A DNA stretch of 64,000 bases from Betaproteobacteria bacterium (GCA_947458265.1 CANGYF010000002.1:62001-126000); one strand, 5' to 3'. Positions 19,843 to 29,308 are shown, counted from the stretch's first letter. Notes: generated by a model not told the origin, from the sequence alone. A program made the numbers and translations.

Positions 19843-21003
19843 TCAGACGGCCATCGCCGTGAGTTGCCGCAACCGTTTCACCGTTGCCACCACGGCGTCG
19901 GCGAACGCAGTCACCTCGCCTTCGCTGCTTTCCTCGCCCAGGCTCACCCGCACCGAGCCGCGTGCCAGTTCCGGCGCCACGCCCATCGCCAGCAGCGTCG
20001 CCGAAGGTTCGGTGCTCTTGCTCGAGCAGGCCGAGCCGCTCGCCACGCAGAAGCCCAGCCGGTCCAGTTCGATCACCAGCGTCTCGCCGTCGATGCCTTC
20101 GAACGCGAAATAGGTCGTGTTCGGTATCCGCGCCGCGCTGCGTCCGAACACCGTCGCCCCCGCCGCCGCCAGCCGATCGTCGAGCGTATCGCGCAGCGCC
20201 CTGCAGTGCTGGTCGAACGCCACGAGCCGGGCGACCGCAAGTTCGCAGGCAGCACCGAAGCCGACGATGGCCGGCACGTTCTCGGTGCCGGAACGCATGC
20301 CGGACTCGTGCCCGCCGCCGTGCAGCAGCGGCTTCAGTTCGATGCGCTTGTCGAGTACCAGCGCCCCTGCCCCCTTCGGCCCGCGCAGTTTGTGCGCGGA
20401 CAGCGTCAGGCCGTGCACGCCCAGCGCCTCGAAGTCGACCGGCACCTTGCCCAGCGCCTGCACCGCGTCGCTGTGCACCCAGGCGCGCACCCGGCGCGCC
20501 CGCTCGGCGATCGCCGCCACCGGCTGCAGCACCCCGGTCTCGTTGTTCGCGAGCATCGTCGACACGATGCCGGTGGGCACGCAGAGCGCCGCGTCGAGGT
20601 CGGCGAGGTCGACCACACCGTCATGGCCGGCGGCCAGCCGGCGCAGGTTCCAGCCGGAACGCACGAGGTCCTTCGCCGGCATCGTCACGCAGGGATGGTC
20701 GATCGCGCTGACCACCACCTGCTGCGGCCGCAGCATCGCCGCCGCGCCCTTGATGAACAGGTTGTTCGCCTCGGTGCCGCCGCTGGTGAACACGACCTGG
20801 GCCGGACGCGCGCCGACTGCGGTGGCGACCTGCTCGCGCGCACGGTCGACTGCGCGCCGGGCTACGGTACCCATCTCGTGGCGGCTCGAGGCATTGCCAT
20901 GCTGTGCGCGCAGGAACGGCAGCATCGCCTCCAGCACCGATGCGTCGATCGGCGTGGTGGCGTTATGGTCGAGATAGACCGGGGTGTTCACCGCCGCACT
21001 CAC
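19843..21003 (-). CDS. Cysteine desulfurase, IscS/NifS type (GTG start)
   Basis: 386 aa. Begins at GTG with a 4-bp GTGA overlap with iscR: VSAAVNTPVYLDHNATTPID is the usual IscS/NifS N-terminus. PLP lysine in TLSAHKLRGPKG near residue 200; catalytic cysteine in ASGSACSSKSTEPS near 325 in the longer, flexible group-I loop. It removes sulfur from cysteine for cluster assembly or thiolation. Its presence together with a SufS in the same operon is unusual. It is somewhat shorter than E. coli IscS (404 aa), without the C-terminal extension, so NifS-like is the safest label. Confidence 0.93.
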   Translation of the reverse strand: MSAAVNTPVYLDHNATTPIDASVLEAMLPFLRAQHGNASSRHEMGTVARRAVDRAREQVATAVGARPAQVVFTSGGTEANNLFIKGAAAMLRPQQVVVSAIDHPCVTMPAKDLVRSGWNLRRLAAGHDGVVDLADLDAALCVPTGIVSTMLANNETGVLQPVAAIAERARRVRAWVHSDAVQALGKVPVDFEALGVHGLTLSAHKLRGPKGAGALVLDKRIELKPLLHGGGHESGMRSGTENVPAIVGFGAACELAVARLVAFDQHCRALRDTLDDRLAAAGATVFGRSAARIPNTTYFAFEGIDGETLVIELDRLGFCVASGSACSSKSTEPSATLLAMGVAPELARGSVRVSLGEESSEGEVTAFADAVVATVKRLRQLTAMAV

Positions 21004-21491
21004 GACAGGCCGACCACCGCGCCGAGGTCGCGCGCGAGCGACTCGCGCCGTTCGCGCAGCTTGATCACGTGGGTATCGTTCGCCCGCTCGCGCTGCGCAT
21101 CCACCAGCTGCTTCAGGCTGATCGCACCCAGGTAGTCGAAGATGTGTGAATTGAGGCTGGCCCAGAGGTCGTGGGTCAGGCACTTCTGCTCGTCATGGCA
21201 GTTCTCGCGGCCACCGCACTGGGTGGCGTCGATGGGTTCATCGACGGCGAGGATGATGTCGGCGACCGACATCTCGTCCAGCGCCCGGGTCAGCTTGTAG
21301 CCGCCGCCCGGCCCGCGCACGCTGTCGACCAGGTTGTGTCGCCGGAGTTTCCCGAACAGCTGCTCGAGATAGGACAGCGAGATGCGCTGGCGGTTGCTGA
21401 TTTCGGCAAGCGTGACCGGCTGGCCGCCATAGCGCAGGCCGAGATCGATCATCGCGGTCACCGCGAACCGTCCTTTAGTCGTCAATCGCAT
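21000..21491 (-). CDS. iscR: IscR, Rrf2-family iron-sulfur regulator
   Basis: 163 aa. The start MRLTTKGRFAV has GGAGG 5 bases upstream; an ATG five codons earlier is less likely. The winged-helix domain has LAEISNRQRISLSYLEQLF and RGPGGGYKL. The cluster ligands are C92, C98 and C104 with H107, the same numbers as E. coli IscR. With a 2Fe-2S cluster IscR represses isc-type promoters; without it, it activates suf-type promoters. It is first in the operon and has a type-1 site on its own promoter, so autoregulation is expected. Confidence 0.97.
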   Translation of the reverse strand: MRLTTKGRFAVTAMIDLGLRYGGQPVTLAEISNRQRISLSYLEQLFGKLRRHNLVDSVRGPGGGYKLTRALDEMSVADIILAVDEPIDATQCGGRENCHDEQKCLTHDLWASLNSHIFDYLGAISLKQLVDAQRERANDTHVIKLRERRESLARDLGAVVGLS

Positions 21492-21508
21492 GCCGGCCTC
21501 CGCCAATC

Positions 21509-21534
21509 GGAACAGTGTGGATTGGGAACAGTGT
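21509..21534 (-). repeat. Two direct ACACTGTTCC repeats in the iscR leader
   Basis: On the minus strand ACACTGTTCC occurs at 21525-21534 and again at 21509-21518, 16 bp apart. The same ACTGTTCC core is present in the IscR-like operator before sufB. The second copy is framed by CCAATC and GATTGG, an inverted repeat. They lie between the iscR promoter and start codon and may be weak regulator half-sites. Confidence 0.5.
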
Positions 21535-21547
21535 TGACCACCGACGC

Positions 21548-21577
21548 ATGGTACTTAAACCCGATCAATTTGGTCAA
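21548..21577 (-). promoter_or_regulatory. Sigma-70-type promoter of iscR
   Basis: Minus-strand -35 TTGACC (21572-21577), 18-bp spacer, -10 TACCAT (21548-21553). This places transcription start near 21541, about 50 bp before the iscR ATG. The -35 element sits inside the type-1 IscR-like site. Confidence 0.65.
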
Positions 21578-21581
21578 CTAT
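21557..21581 (-). promoter_or_regulatory. Type-1 IscR operator at the iscR promoter
   Basis: 25-bp site, read on the minus strand as ATAGTTGACCA, AAT, TGATCGGGTTT. It follows the type-1 IscR consensus ATASYYGACTR-www-YAGTCRRSTAT closely (ATAG-TT-GAC left arm, TCGGG right arm) and covers the -35 hexamer, matching the arrangement at E. coli iscR. Confidence 0.8.
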
Positions 21582-21640
21582 AGGCGCGATGTCCGACGCC
21601 GGGGCTGCACCCGGGGCTGCACCCACCGCCGCGGCAGCGT

Positions 21641-22441
21641 CTAGCGGGCAGGCCGTTCCGGCCGGGCGCGCCCGGCGGCAGCCTGCGCGGCCTCGGCTGC
21701 AGCCAGCACACCACGCAGTATGTTCACTTCTTCCTGCTCCAGCCGGGCCTTGCGGGCGAGCCGGGCGATGCGCTCCATCAGGCGGCTGGGCCGGTCCGGC
21801 ACCAGGAAATCGAGCGCCACGAGCGTGCGTTCTGCATGGGCCAGCAACTGTCCGACCTGCTCATGGGTGGCCAGCGGTGAGTCGAGGGCATCGTCGGGGC
21901 GCGACCCATCCGTGCCTGCAGCCTCGAGCGCCGCCATCCGCAATTCATAGCAGAGCACCTGCACCGCCGCCCCCAGGTTGAGCGAGGCGTACTCACCACC
22001 GGTCGGGATGCGCACCAGGAAATCGCAACGGTTGACGTCCGCCCGCGACAGCCCGTTCGTCTCGTTGCCGAATACCATTGCCACGTCGCCCTGGGCGGCG
22101 AGGTCGAGCAGCCGCGGCATCAGCATGCGCGGCGGCATGGAGACCGGCGCATGGTCGCGGGGACGCGCCGCCACTGCCACGACCAGCACGCACCCGGCGA
22201 CGGCTGCATCGAGGTCCGGATGCAGCCCGACCGCGTCGATGAGATCGCGGGCACCCGAAGCCCGTCGGTAGGCCTCGTCGTCCGGGAAACGCTCGGGCGT
22301 GACCAGCGACAGGCGTGAAAGGCCCATCGTCTTCATCGCTCGCGCAGCCGCGCCGATGTTGCCCGGATGGCGCGGCGAGTGCAGCACGACACGGACACGC
22401 GACAGGCGCTCGAGCGGCGGAAGGAAGGGAACGGTCGCCAA
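21641..22441 (-). CDS. trmJ: TrmJ, tRNA (Cm32/Um32) 2'-O-methyltransferase
   Basis: 266 aa SPOUT-class enzyme. Motif 1 is HPGNIGAAARAMKTMGL, motif 2 VAMVFGNETNGLS, motif 3 IPTGGEYASLNLGAAVQVLCYEL, the knotted SAM site. The C-terminal extension (LMERIARLARKARLEQEEVNILRGVL) is the TrmJ dimer/tRNA-binding helix region. The start is a TTG with GGAG about 10 bases upstream; no ATG is available before the first motif. It modifies the ribose of residue 32 in the tRNA anticodon loop. It is divergent from suhB and upstream of iscR on the same strand, an order also found in E. coli (suhB-trmJ-iscR). Confidence 0.93.
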   Translation of the reverse strand: MATVPFLPPLERLSRVRVVLHSPRHPGNIGAAARAMKTMGLSRLSLVTPERFPDDEAYRRASGARDLIDAVGLHPDLDAAVAGCVLVVAVAARPRDHAPVSMPPRMLMPRLLDLAAQGDVAMVFGNETNGLSRADVNRCDFLVRIPTGGEYASLNLGAAVQVLCYELRMAALEAAGTDGSRPDDALDSPLATHEQVGQLLAHAERTLVALDFLVPDRPSRLMERIARLARKARLEQEEVNILRGVLAAAEAAQAAAGRARPERPAR

Positions 22442-22539
22442 GGGTGCTAGACTCCGGCGCCTTCGACATCACGCCCGGCACCACCCGCCAGAACCCAGAG
22501 CCCGCTGGCTCCGCGGACTCCGCGCACCGAAAGCCCGAC

Positions 22540-23415
22540 ATGCTGCATCCGATGCTCAACACAGCGGTCAAGGCCGCCCGCCGCGCCGGCACAATCATCA
22601 ACCGTGCCTCGCAGAACCTCGACGTACTGACCGTGCGCAGCAAATCGCCCAACGACTTCGTGTCCGAAGTCGACAGGGATGCCGAGGCCGCGATCATCGA
22701 CGTGATCAACAAGACCTATCCGGACCATGCGATCCTGGCGGAAGAGAGCGGGAGTTCTGGGCAAGGCGAGTACGAGTGGATCATCGATCCTCTGGACGGT
22801 ACCACCAATTTCCTGCACGGCATGCCGCACTATGCTGTCTCGATCGCGCTGCGCCACAAGGGCGTGCTGATGCATGGCGTGATCTACGACCCGGTACGGA
22901 ACGAGCTGTTCACCGCCTCGCGCGGGGCCGGCGCCTTCCTGAACGACCGCCGGATCCGGGTCAGCCGACGTACCCAGATGGCCGATTCGCTGATCGGAAC
23001 CGGCTTTCCGTTCCGCGAGATGTCGGACTTCGACGCATACCTCGGCATGCTGAAGGCCGTGATGCCCCGCTGCGCGGGCATCCGACGCGCCGGTTCCGCA
23101 TCCCTCGACCTGGCCTATGTCGCCGCCGGCCGCTTCGATGCCTTCTGGGAGTTCGGCCTCGCGCCCTGGGACATCGCCGCCGGTGCGCTGATGGTGTCGG
23201 AATCGGGCGGGCTGATCGGCGATGCGCGGGGCGATCCTGGCTACCTCGAATCCGGAGCGGTGATCGCCGGCAATCCGAAGGTGTTCGGGCAACTGCTGAC
23301 CACGCTGGCACCGCACCTGCCGGCACGCTATCGTCCGGTGCGCACGGCAGAGGCACCGGGCGCTGCAACCGCAGCCGCGGCCGTACCAGCACCCCACCCC
23401 GCACCGGATGCCTGA
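22540..23415 (+). CDS. suhB: Inositol-1-monophosphatase SuhB
   Basis: 291 aa. Metal-binding motifs EESG near residue 70, WIIDPLDGTTNFLHG near 83-97, and WDIAAGALMVSESGG near 215-230, typical of IMPase/SuhB. Start MLHPMLNTAVKAARRAG is the family N-terminus. The C-terminus carries an extra Ala/Pro-rich tail of about 25 residues not seen in E. coli SuhB. SuhB dephosphorylates inositol monophosphate and also binds the ribosomal-RNA antitermination complex. Divergent from trmJ across 98 bp. Confidence 0.95.
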   Translation: MLHPMLNTAVKAARRAGTIINRASQNLDVLTVRSKSPNDFVSEVDRDAEAAIIDVINKTYPDHAILAEESGSSGQGEYEWIIDPLDGTTNFLHGMPHYAVSIALRHKGVLMHGVIYDPVRNELFTASRGAGAFLNDRRIRVSRRTQMADSLIGTGFPFREMSDFDAYLGMLKAVMPRCAGIRRAGSASLDLAYVAAGRFDAFWEFGLAPWDIAAGALMVSESGGLIGDARGDPGYLESGAVIAGNPKVFGQLLTTLAPHLPARYRPVRTAEAPGAATAAAAVPAPHPAPDA

Positions 23416-23523
23416 CACCCGCACCGGGCGCTGACGCGTACGCCGGCGCGTGGTGCTGGCGCCGCGGGTTGCGCCGTGCTGCTGGCGAGGATCAGGCAAC
23501 AGGCCCCGATCGCTCCGCGGGCT

Positions 23524-25179
23524 TCAGACCTTCACGCGGGCCAGCGTTTCGTTCAGGCTGGCGGCGACCGCTGCCAGCGCCTGCGAGGAGTCGGCGATGC
23601 CGCGCACCGCCCCGGCACTGGCCTCGGACATGCGCGCGATCTGCTCGACGTTGCGCGCGATCTCGCTGGCGGCGCTGGACTGCTCGCGCGTGGCCAGTTC
23701 GATGCCGTCGATCAGACCCAGGCTTTCCTGCGCCGATGCCTTGATACCCTCGAGCGCCTGCCCGGTCGTGAGCACATGCGAGACGCTGACGTGCGCCTGG
23801 GCATTGCCGGCCTTGATGCCTTCCAGCGCGGCATTGGTCTCGGTATTGAGCGCCCCGATGATGCCGGTGATCTCCGCCGTCGACTGGTTGGTGCGCTCGG
23901 ACAGCTTGCGCACTTCATCCGCCACCACGGCGAAGCCACGGCCCTGCTCCCCGGCGCGCGCCGCCTCGATGGCCGCATTGAGCGCGAGCAGGTTGGTCTG
24001 GCTGGCGATGCCCGAGATGACATCGACGATGCTGCCGATCTTGGCGGCCGATGATGAGAGGCGCTCGACCGTGGTTGCGGTGCTCTGGACGGTATCGGCC
24101 AGTGCACGGATGTCCTGCGCAGACCGGCACGACAGGTCGATGCCCTTCTCGGCATCGTCCGCGCTCGCACGCGCGGCCTCCGTCGCCTCAGCCACGTTGC
24201 TCGCCACCTCGCCGATCGCCACCGTCACCTGTTCGACCGCCGCGGACGTGGACGCGGCAGCATCGCTGACCGCGACCGCCTCCTGCGCGACACCGGCGCT
24301 CGCCGCGGCCACCGAGCGCGACTGCATCCCGGTCTCGCGGGCTGCCTGATGCACGTTGATCAGGATCGCCTGCAGGTTGGCCATCATCGCGTTGTAGGCG
24401 TCTGCCATCGAACCCAGTTCATCGCGCCGGGACAGGCGAACCACCCGGCGCAAGTCGCCGTCGCGCTGGGTCGCGCCCATCGCCTCGCGCAATTGCTCCA
24501 GGTCGCCGATCATCCGGCCCACCACACTGATCGACAGGTAGACGGACAGCACCAGCGCGGCACCGAAGGCTACCCCCAGTTCGATGGCCAGCGCGGTCGG
24601 CAGGCCGCCTTCCAGTCCGGACAGAGCGACCAGGCTGCGCACGAGCATGAACAGCAGCAGCAGCACGCCGGCGCCGATCGCGCAGCGCAGGCGGGTGCCA
24701 AGCCCGATGCCGCCGAGCGCGCCGGCCAGGCCGGTGCGCACGATGCGGCCGCGCTCCAACGCCAGCGAGGCACCGGCGTTGATCCTCTGGTAGCCCTGCG
24801 CCACCTGCGCGACGATCTCGGCCGGCGCCTTGCGCCGGACCGATTCGTAGCCGACCACCTGGCCGTTCTCGCGCACCGGCGAAGTGAACGCATGGACCCA
24901 GTAGTAACCGCCGTCCTTGCGCCGGTTCTTGATATACCCGGACCAGGGGTCACCAGCCTTCAGGCTGCGCCAGTAGTCCCGGAACGCCTCCTTCGGCATG
25001 TCCGGGTGGCGCACGACGTTATGCGGCCGGCCGACCAGTTCCTCGCGGCTGTAGCCGGAGAGTTCCGCGAACAGGTCGTTAGCCTCGACGATAGTACCGT
25101 TCAGGTCGGTCCGACTGTAGATGAACCGACCGTCGGGGACCGGGGTCTCGACGTCGTTGACGGATGGCTGGTGTCGCAT
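23524..25179 (-). CDS. aer: Aer-like energy-taxis receptor (PAS plus methyl-accepting signalling domain)
   Basis: 551 aa. PAS domain at about residues 15-120, with Aer landmarks [32 protein letters not shown] and [19 protein letters not shown], close to the FAD-binding PAS of E. coli Aer. Then a linker ([16 protein letters not shown]), a membrane segment pair at about 165-220, a HAMP-like stretch, and the signalling hairpin with [39 protein letters not shown] (near residue 385-425). Start at MRHQPS is chosen for its AGAGGA site; an ATG ten codons earlier is possible. Preceded by a sigma-28 promoter, so expressed as a late flagellar gene. Senses redox or oxygen through FAD. Confidence 0.92.
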   Translation of the reverse strand: MRHQPSVNDVETPVPDGRFIYSRTDLNGTIVEANDLFAELSGYSREELVGRPHNVVRHPDMPKEAFRDYWRSLKAGDPWSGYIKNRRKDGGYYWVHAFTSPVRENGQVVGYESVRRKAPAEIVAQVAQGYQRINAGASLALERGRIVRTGLAGALGGIGLGTRLRCAIGAGVLLLLFMLVRSLVALSGLEGGLPTALAIELGVAFGAALVLSVYLSISVVGRMIGDLEQLREAMGATQRDGDLRRVVRLSRRDELGSMADAYNAMMANLQAILINVHQAARETGMQSRSVAAASAGVAQEAVAVSDAAASTSAAVEQVTVAIGEVASNVAEATEAARASADDAEKGIDLSCRSAQDIRALADTVQSTATTVERLSSSAAKIGSIVDVISGIASQTNLLALNAAIEAARAGEQGRGFAVVADEVRKLSERTNQSTAEITGIIGALNTETNAALEGIKAGNAQAHVSVSHVLTTGQALEGIKASAQESLGLIDGIELATREQSSAASEIARNVEQIARMSEASAGAVRGIADSSQALAAVAASLNETLARVKV

Positions 25180-25323
25180 TCGATCCTCTGCTTTCTCGTG
25201 TCCGGCCATGGCCGGACGCCTGCGGTACCTCCCGTTTCCGGCCGACTGTTCGACGGCCGCGGGCGGGCAAGTGTGGGAGGAGGCCCGCCAGGCGATGCTC
25301 GAGACCGATACAGTCCCGCTGTC

Positions 25324-25350
25324 TTATCGGCCGACCTGCGCCCGTCTTTA
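25324..25350 (-). promoter_or_regulatory. Sigma-28 (FliA) promoter of the Aer-like receptor
   Basis: Minus-strand TAAA at 25347-25350, exactly 15 bases, then GCCGATAA at 25324-25331. This equals the E. coli-type FliA consensus (TAAA-N15-GCCGATAA) without mismatch in the boxed bases. It lies about 145 bp before the receptor start. Confidence 0.85.
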
Positions 25351-25446
25351 GGCCAGCCCTGCACTTGCGGACGGCCGTGTTAAAGTTTTGAAGCTCGCCG
25401 GCGGGATGCGCCCGGATGGCGCGTACTTTGGACACAGGATCGGCAC

Positions 25447-25533
25447 ATGGACTGGAAGGACAACTTCAGCGCGGCGGCACTCGACCTCCCGGACGTGCTG
25501 GCTGGCTGTACCGACCAGATGCCGATGTCGTGA
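25447..25533 (+). CDS. Short upstream reading frame overlapping the mutS start
   Basis: 28-codon frame starting ATGGACTGGAAGGAC and ending in a TGA that overlaps the mutS GTG as GTGA. AGGA lies about 9 bases before the ATG. The peptide starts [20 protein letters not shown]; no family is recognised. It may couple translation into mutS or be a leader peptide. A frameshift in an extended mutS N-terminus is the alternative. Existence as a gene is uncertain. Confidence 0.35.
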   Translation: MDWKDNFSAAALDLPDVLAGCTDQMPMS

Positions 25534-28199
25534 GCGCCAGGAAAGAGACCGGTCTCCCTGACGGGACGAAAGCGGTCCACACCCCGATGATGCAGCAGTA
25601 CCTGCGCATCAAGGCCGGGCATCCGGACGTGCTGCTGTTCTACCGGATGGGCGATTTCTACGAGCTGTTCTTCGATGACGCGCGCAAGGCGGCGCGGCTG
25701 CTCGACATCACGCTGACCCGCCGGGGCACCTCCGGCGGCGAGCCGATCCCGATGGCCGGCGTGCCGTTCCATGCGGCAGACCAGTACCTTGCCCGGCTGA
25801 TGAAGCTCGGCGAGTCGGTGGCCATCTGCGAGCAGATCGGCGACCCGGCGACCTCGAAGGGGCCGGTCGAACGCCGGGTGACGCGCGTGGTCACGCCCGG
25901 CACCCTGACCGAGAGTACCCTGCTCGAGGATCGGCGCGAATCGCTGCTGGCAGCACTGTGGACGGCGGGCCCGCTGGCCGGCATCGCCAGCCTCGACCTG
26001 GCTGCCGGCCGCTTTACGGCCACCGAACTGCCTGCCGCCGGCGTTCCGGGCGAACTCGAGCGGCTGCGTCCGGCCGAGCTTCTGGTGGCCGACGATCTCC
26101 CGGCCGCGTTCGCCGACGCGCTGCAGGGCAGCGCCGGTGCACCGGTGGCGCTGCGCCGCCTGCCGCCCTGGCACTTCGATGCCGACACCGCACGCCGGGC
26201 GCTGTGCGAGCAGTTCGGAGTGCGCGACCTGTCCGGATTCGGCGCCGAGCGGCTCACTGCTGCGCTGGGTGCCGCCGGTGCGCTGTTGCGCTATGCGCGC
26301 GCCACCCAGGACGCAGCGCTCGCCCACCTGCAGCAGTTGCGGGTCGAGGCACCCTCGGACCTGGTGCGCATCGACCCGGCGACGCGGCGCAACCTGGAGA
26401 TCACCGAGACCCTGCGTGGCGAGCCTGCGCCGACGCTGCTTTCGCTGCTGGACACCTGCAGGACGGCGATGGGCAGCCGGATGCTGCGCCGCTGGCTGCA
26501 CGCGCCGCTTCGCGACCGTACCTGCCTGGCACATCGCCATGCAGCGGTCGCGGAACTGGCCGACCGCCTGCCCTCCCTGCGCGACACCCTGGCCCAACTG
26601 GCCGACCTCGAGCGCATCGCCGCGCGCATCGCACTCGCCAACGTGCGCCCGAAGGAACTGGCGGCGCTGCGCGACAGCCTGGGCCTGCTGCCCGCGCTGA
26701 GCGCAGCCCTGCACGGCTGCGGTGCGCCACGGCTGTGCAGCCTGGCCACCGGGCTGGCGATCCCGGACGCACCGGCGCGCCTGCTGCACGAGCGGCTGGC
26801 GGCGGAGCCCAAGGCACAGCTGCGCGACGGTGGCATCATCGCCGCCGGCTTCGATGCCGAGCTGGACGAACTGCGCGAACTGCAGCACGGCGCCGACCGC
26901 TTCCTGCTGGAACTGGAGGCGCGCGAACGCACGCGCACCGGCATCACGACCCTGCGCGTCGAGTACAACCGGGTGCACGGCTTCTTCATAGAGGTGAGCC
27001 AGGCGCAGTCATCGAAGGTCCCCGAGGACTACCGGCGCCGGCAGACGACCAAGAACGCCGAGCGCTACATCACGCCCGAGCTGAAGACCTTCGAGGACCG
27101 CTACCTGTCGGCCAACGATCGCGCCGCGGCGCGCGAGCGGCTGCTGTTCGAGCAGTTGCTCACGGCGCTTGCGCCATCGGTGCCGGCGCTTCAGGCGGTG
27201 GCCGCGGCGATCGCCGAACTGGACGTGCTGTCGACCTTCGCCGAGCGCGCGCGCAGCCTCGACTGGAGCGCGCCGCGCTTCACCGATGATCCGGTGATCG
27301 AGATCGGCGCGGGCCGGCACCCGATCGTCGAACAGGGCATCGAGGGGTTCGTGGCGAACGACTGCCGCCTCGACCCGGCGCGCCGGCTGCTGCTGATCAC
27401 CGGCCCGAACATGGGCGGCAAGTCGACCTACATGCGCCAGGTCGCACTGATCGTGCTGCTCGCGCATGTGGGCTCGTTCGTACCGGCCGCCAGCGCCTGC
27501 CTCGGGCCGGTCGACCAGATCTTCACCCGCATCGGCGCCGCGGACGACCTCGCGGGTGGACGCTCCACCTTCATGGTCGAGATGACCGAGGCATCGAACA
27601 TCCTGCATAACGCGACCGCGTCGAGCCTGGTGCTGATGGACGAGATCGGCCGCGGCACCTCCACCTTCGACGGCCTCGCGCTGGCGTGGGCGATCGCGCG
27701 GCACCTGGCACGCGAGGTCGGCAGCTTCACGCTGTTCTCCACCCACTACTTCGAGCTCACGCGGCTGGCCGACGAACTGCCCACGGTCGCGAACGTCCAC
27801 CTGGACGCCGTCGAGCATGCGGAACGCATCGTGTTCCTGCACGCGGTGAACGACGGCCCGGCCAGCCGCAGCTACGGCCTGCAAGTGGCGCAACTGGCCG
27901 GACTACCGGCCCCGGTCATGCGGGCGGCACGTGCACGGCTGCATGAACTCGAACAGCAGTCGGTCGGCGCCGGCGAGACGCCTGACCTGTTCCGGCCCCT
28001 GGCACCGGTCGCACCGCCTGCTTCGATCGCCACGACCGCGCCAGTGCCTGAACCAGGGGCAGCTGCAGACCTTCCTGCAGCCCTTCCGGCAGCCCTGCTG
28101 GACATGCTGTGCGCGATGGATCCGGACCGGTTGAGCCCGCGGGAGGCTCTGGACCTCGCCTACCGGCTCGCGGAACTGGCCGCCCCGCTGCGTCGCTGA
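25530..28199 (+). CDS. mutS: DNA mismatch repair protein MutS
   Basis: 889 aa from the GTG start. The mismatch-reading motif [11 protein letters not shown] follows [20 protein letters not shown] at the N-terminus. Connector, core and clamp ([38 protein letters not shown]) precede the ATPase with Walker [16 protein letters not shown] near residue 630 and signature [18 protein letters not shown] near 710. The C-terminal end has [14 protein letters not shown], the tetramer/beta-clamp region. GTG at 25530 fits the family length ([19 protein letters not shown]); ATG at 25587 would drop the first 19 residues. Recognises mispairs and recruits MutL. Divergent from the Aer-like gene. Confidence 0.96.
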   Translation: MSARKETGLPDGTKAVHTPMMQQYLRIKAGHPDVLLFYRMGDFYELFFDDARKAARLLDITLTRRGTSGGEPIPMAGVPFHAADQYLARLMKLGESVAICEQIGDPATSKGPVERRVTRVVTPGTLTESTLLEDRRESLLAALWTAGPLAGIASLDLAAGRFTATELPAAGVPGELERLRPAELLVADDLPAAFADALQGSAGAPVALRRLPPWHFDADTARRALCEQFGVRDLSGFGAERLTAALGAAGALLRYARATQDAALAHLQQLRVEAPSDLVRIDPATRRNLEITETLRGEPAPTLLSLLDTCRTAMGSRMLRRWLHAPLRDRTCLAHRHAAVAELADRLPSLRDTLAQLADLERIAARIALANVRPKELAALRDSLGLLPALSAALHGCGAPRLCSLATGLAIPDAPARLLHERLAAEPKAQLRDGGIIAAGFDAELDELRELQHGADRFLLELEARERTRTGITTLRVEYNRVHGFFIEVSQAQSSKVPEDYRRRQTTKNAERYITPELKTFEDRYLSANDRAAARERLLFEQLLTALAPSVPALQAVAAAIAELDVLSTFAERARSLDWSAPRFTDDPVIEIGAGRHPIVEQGIEGFVANDCRLDPARRLLLITGPNMGGKSTYMRQVALIVLLAHVGSFVPAASACLGPVDQIFTRIGAADDLAGGRSTFMVEMTEASNILHNATASSLVLMDEIGRGTSTFDGLALAWAIARHLAREVGSFTLFSTHYFELTRLADELPTVANVHLDAVEHAERIVFLHAVNDGPASRSYGLQVAQLAGLPAPVMRAARARLHELEQQSVGAGETPDLFRPLAPVAPPASIATTAPVPEPGAAADLPAALPAALLDMLCAMDPDRLSPREALDLAYRLAELAAPLRR

Positions 28200-28229
28200 A
28201 GCCGGACCGTACGACCTGCGCGGTGCCCT

Positions 28230-28712
28230 TCAGTGGCCGTGGTCGTGGCCGTGCGCACCATGGGCATGGCCATGGGTGGTCTCTTCGCGCGTGGCCTTGC
28301 GCACCGCCAGCACGGTGCAGTCGAAGCGCAATGCACGGCCGGCGAGCGGATGGTTGCCATCGACCGCGACCGTGTCGGCATCGACGGACACCACCCGGTA
28401 GATCGCGCTGTGGTGGCCGTCGGGCGCGGCACCCTCGAACTGCATGCCGACCTTCACTTCCGCCGGGAAGCGGTCGCGCGGTTCGCTGCGGGTGAGCGCG
28501 GGATCGACGGCGCCGAACGCCCGGTCGGCCGGAAGGTCGACCAGCACGGCATCGCCCACGCCCTTGCCCTCGAGGGCCGCTTCGACGTCCTCGAAGATCT
28601 GTTCGAAGCCGCCATGCAGGTAATCGATCTGCTGCGCGTCTTCGAGCAATGCATCCGCATCGTCGAAAAGCCGGTAGCGGAGGGAGACGACGGTATTCTT
28701 CGAAATCTGCAT
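28230..28712 (-). CDS. slyD: SlyD, FKBP-type peptidyl-prolyl isomerase
   Basis: 160 aa. FKBP plus insert-in-flap layout: MQISKNTVVSLRYRLFDDAD, YLHGGFEQIFEDVEAALEGKGVGD, PADRAFGAVDPALT, VDGNHPLAGRALRFDCTV. The C-terminus is a short histidine-rich tail (HGHAHGAHGHDHGH), a metal-binding tail as in E. coli SlyD, which delivers nickel to hydrogenase. Here the tail lacks cysteines. Start MQIS is the family start. Convergent with mutS, 30 bp apart. No hydrogenase genes are in the window. Confidence 0.93.
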   Translation of the reverse strand: MQISKNTVVSLRYRLFDDADALLEDAQQIDYLHGGFEQIFEDVEAALEGKGVGDAVLVDLPADRAFGAVDPALTRSEPRDRFPAEVKVGMQFEGAAPDGHHSAIYRVVSVDADTVAVDGNHPLAGRALRFDCTVLAVRKATREETTHGHAHGAHGHDHGH

Positions 28713-28798
28713 GGTGGTGGTCCGGTGGTTGAGCGGCAATTGTCGGTCGACGCCGAGGATAGTACGGGCGGCGCGCAGCTGCTCGGCTGCGCGGGCGT

Positions 28799-29308
28799 TC
28801 AGCGCTGCAGCTGCAGTTCCTTCACCTTCTCGAGCATCTCCGCCGCATGGCCGCGCGCCCCCACGCCGTACAGCGCGGCGCGCACGATTCCTGAGCGATC
28901 GATCAGGAAGGTAGACCGCTGCACCGCGGTGCGGGTACGCGCGACGCCATCTGCGCCCTCGACCGGCTTCTCCTGGGTGACGCCGTAGGCGTGCGCCACC
29001 TCGAGGTCGACGTCGGACAGCAGCCTGACCGCGAGTCCATGCCGGTCGCGAAAGCAGCCATGGCTCTCCACGTCGTCGCGGCTGACCCCGAGCACCGCCG
29101 CGCCTGCGCGCTGGAAGTCGTCCATCCGCTCGCTGAATTCGACCGCTTCGATCGTGCAGCCGGGTGTGTCATCCTTCGGGTAGAAGTACAGCACGATTGC
29201 CCAGCGGCCGATGAACTGTTCGAGTGCGACCAATTCGAGGTCGGCATCGGGCAGTTCGAACGGCGGGGCTCGGTCACCGGGCTGCAACATCGCGAAACGG
29301 ATCCTCAT
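28799..29308 (-). CDS. bcp: Thiol peroxidase/peroxiredoxin of the Bcp (PrxQ) family
   Basis: 169 aa. AhpC/TSA fold with GDRAPPFELPDAD and the peroxidatic site YPKDDTPGCTIEAVEF near residue 56. The second cysteine of classical PrxQ (five residues later) is replaced by valine; a later cysteine in SHGCFRDRHG is the only other candidate for resolution. Then LLSDVDLEVAHAYGV and STFLIDRSGIVRA. Start MRIRFAMLQPGD is a choice between two ATGs six codons apart (29308, 29290). It reduces hydroperoxides. Divergent from roxA. Confidence 0.92.
   Translation of the reverse strand: MRIRFAMLQPGDRAPPFELPDADLELVALEQFIGRWAIVLYFYPKDDTPGCTIEAVEFSERMDDFQRAGAAVLGVSRDDVESHGCFRDRHGLAVRLLSDVDLEVAHAYGVTQEKPVEGADGVARTRTAVQRSTFLIDRSGIVRAALYGVGARGHAAEMLEKVKELQLQR

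Noticed and set aside
25380..25410. TAAAGTTT on the plus strand before mutS as a second sigma-28 promoter
   Set aside because: The bases 15 positions downstream are GGCGGGAT, not GCCGATAA. Only the -35 half matches.
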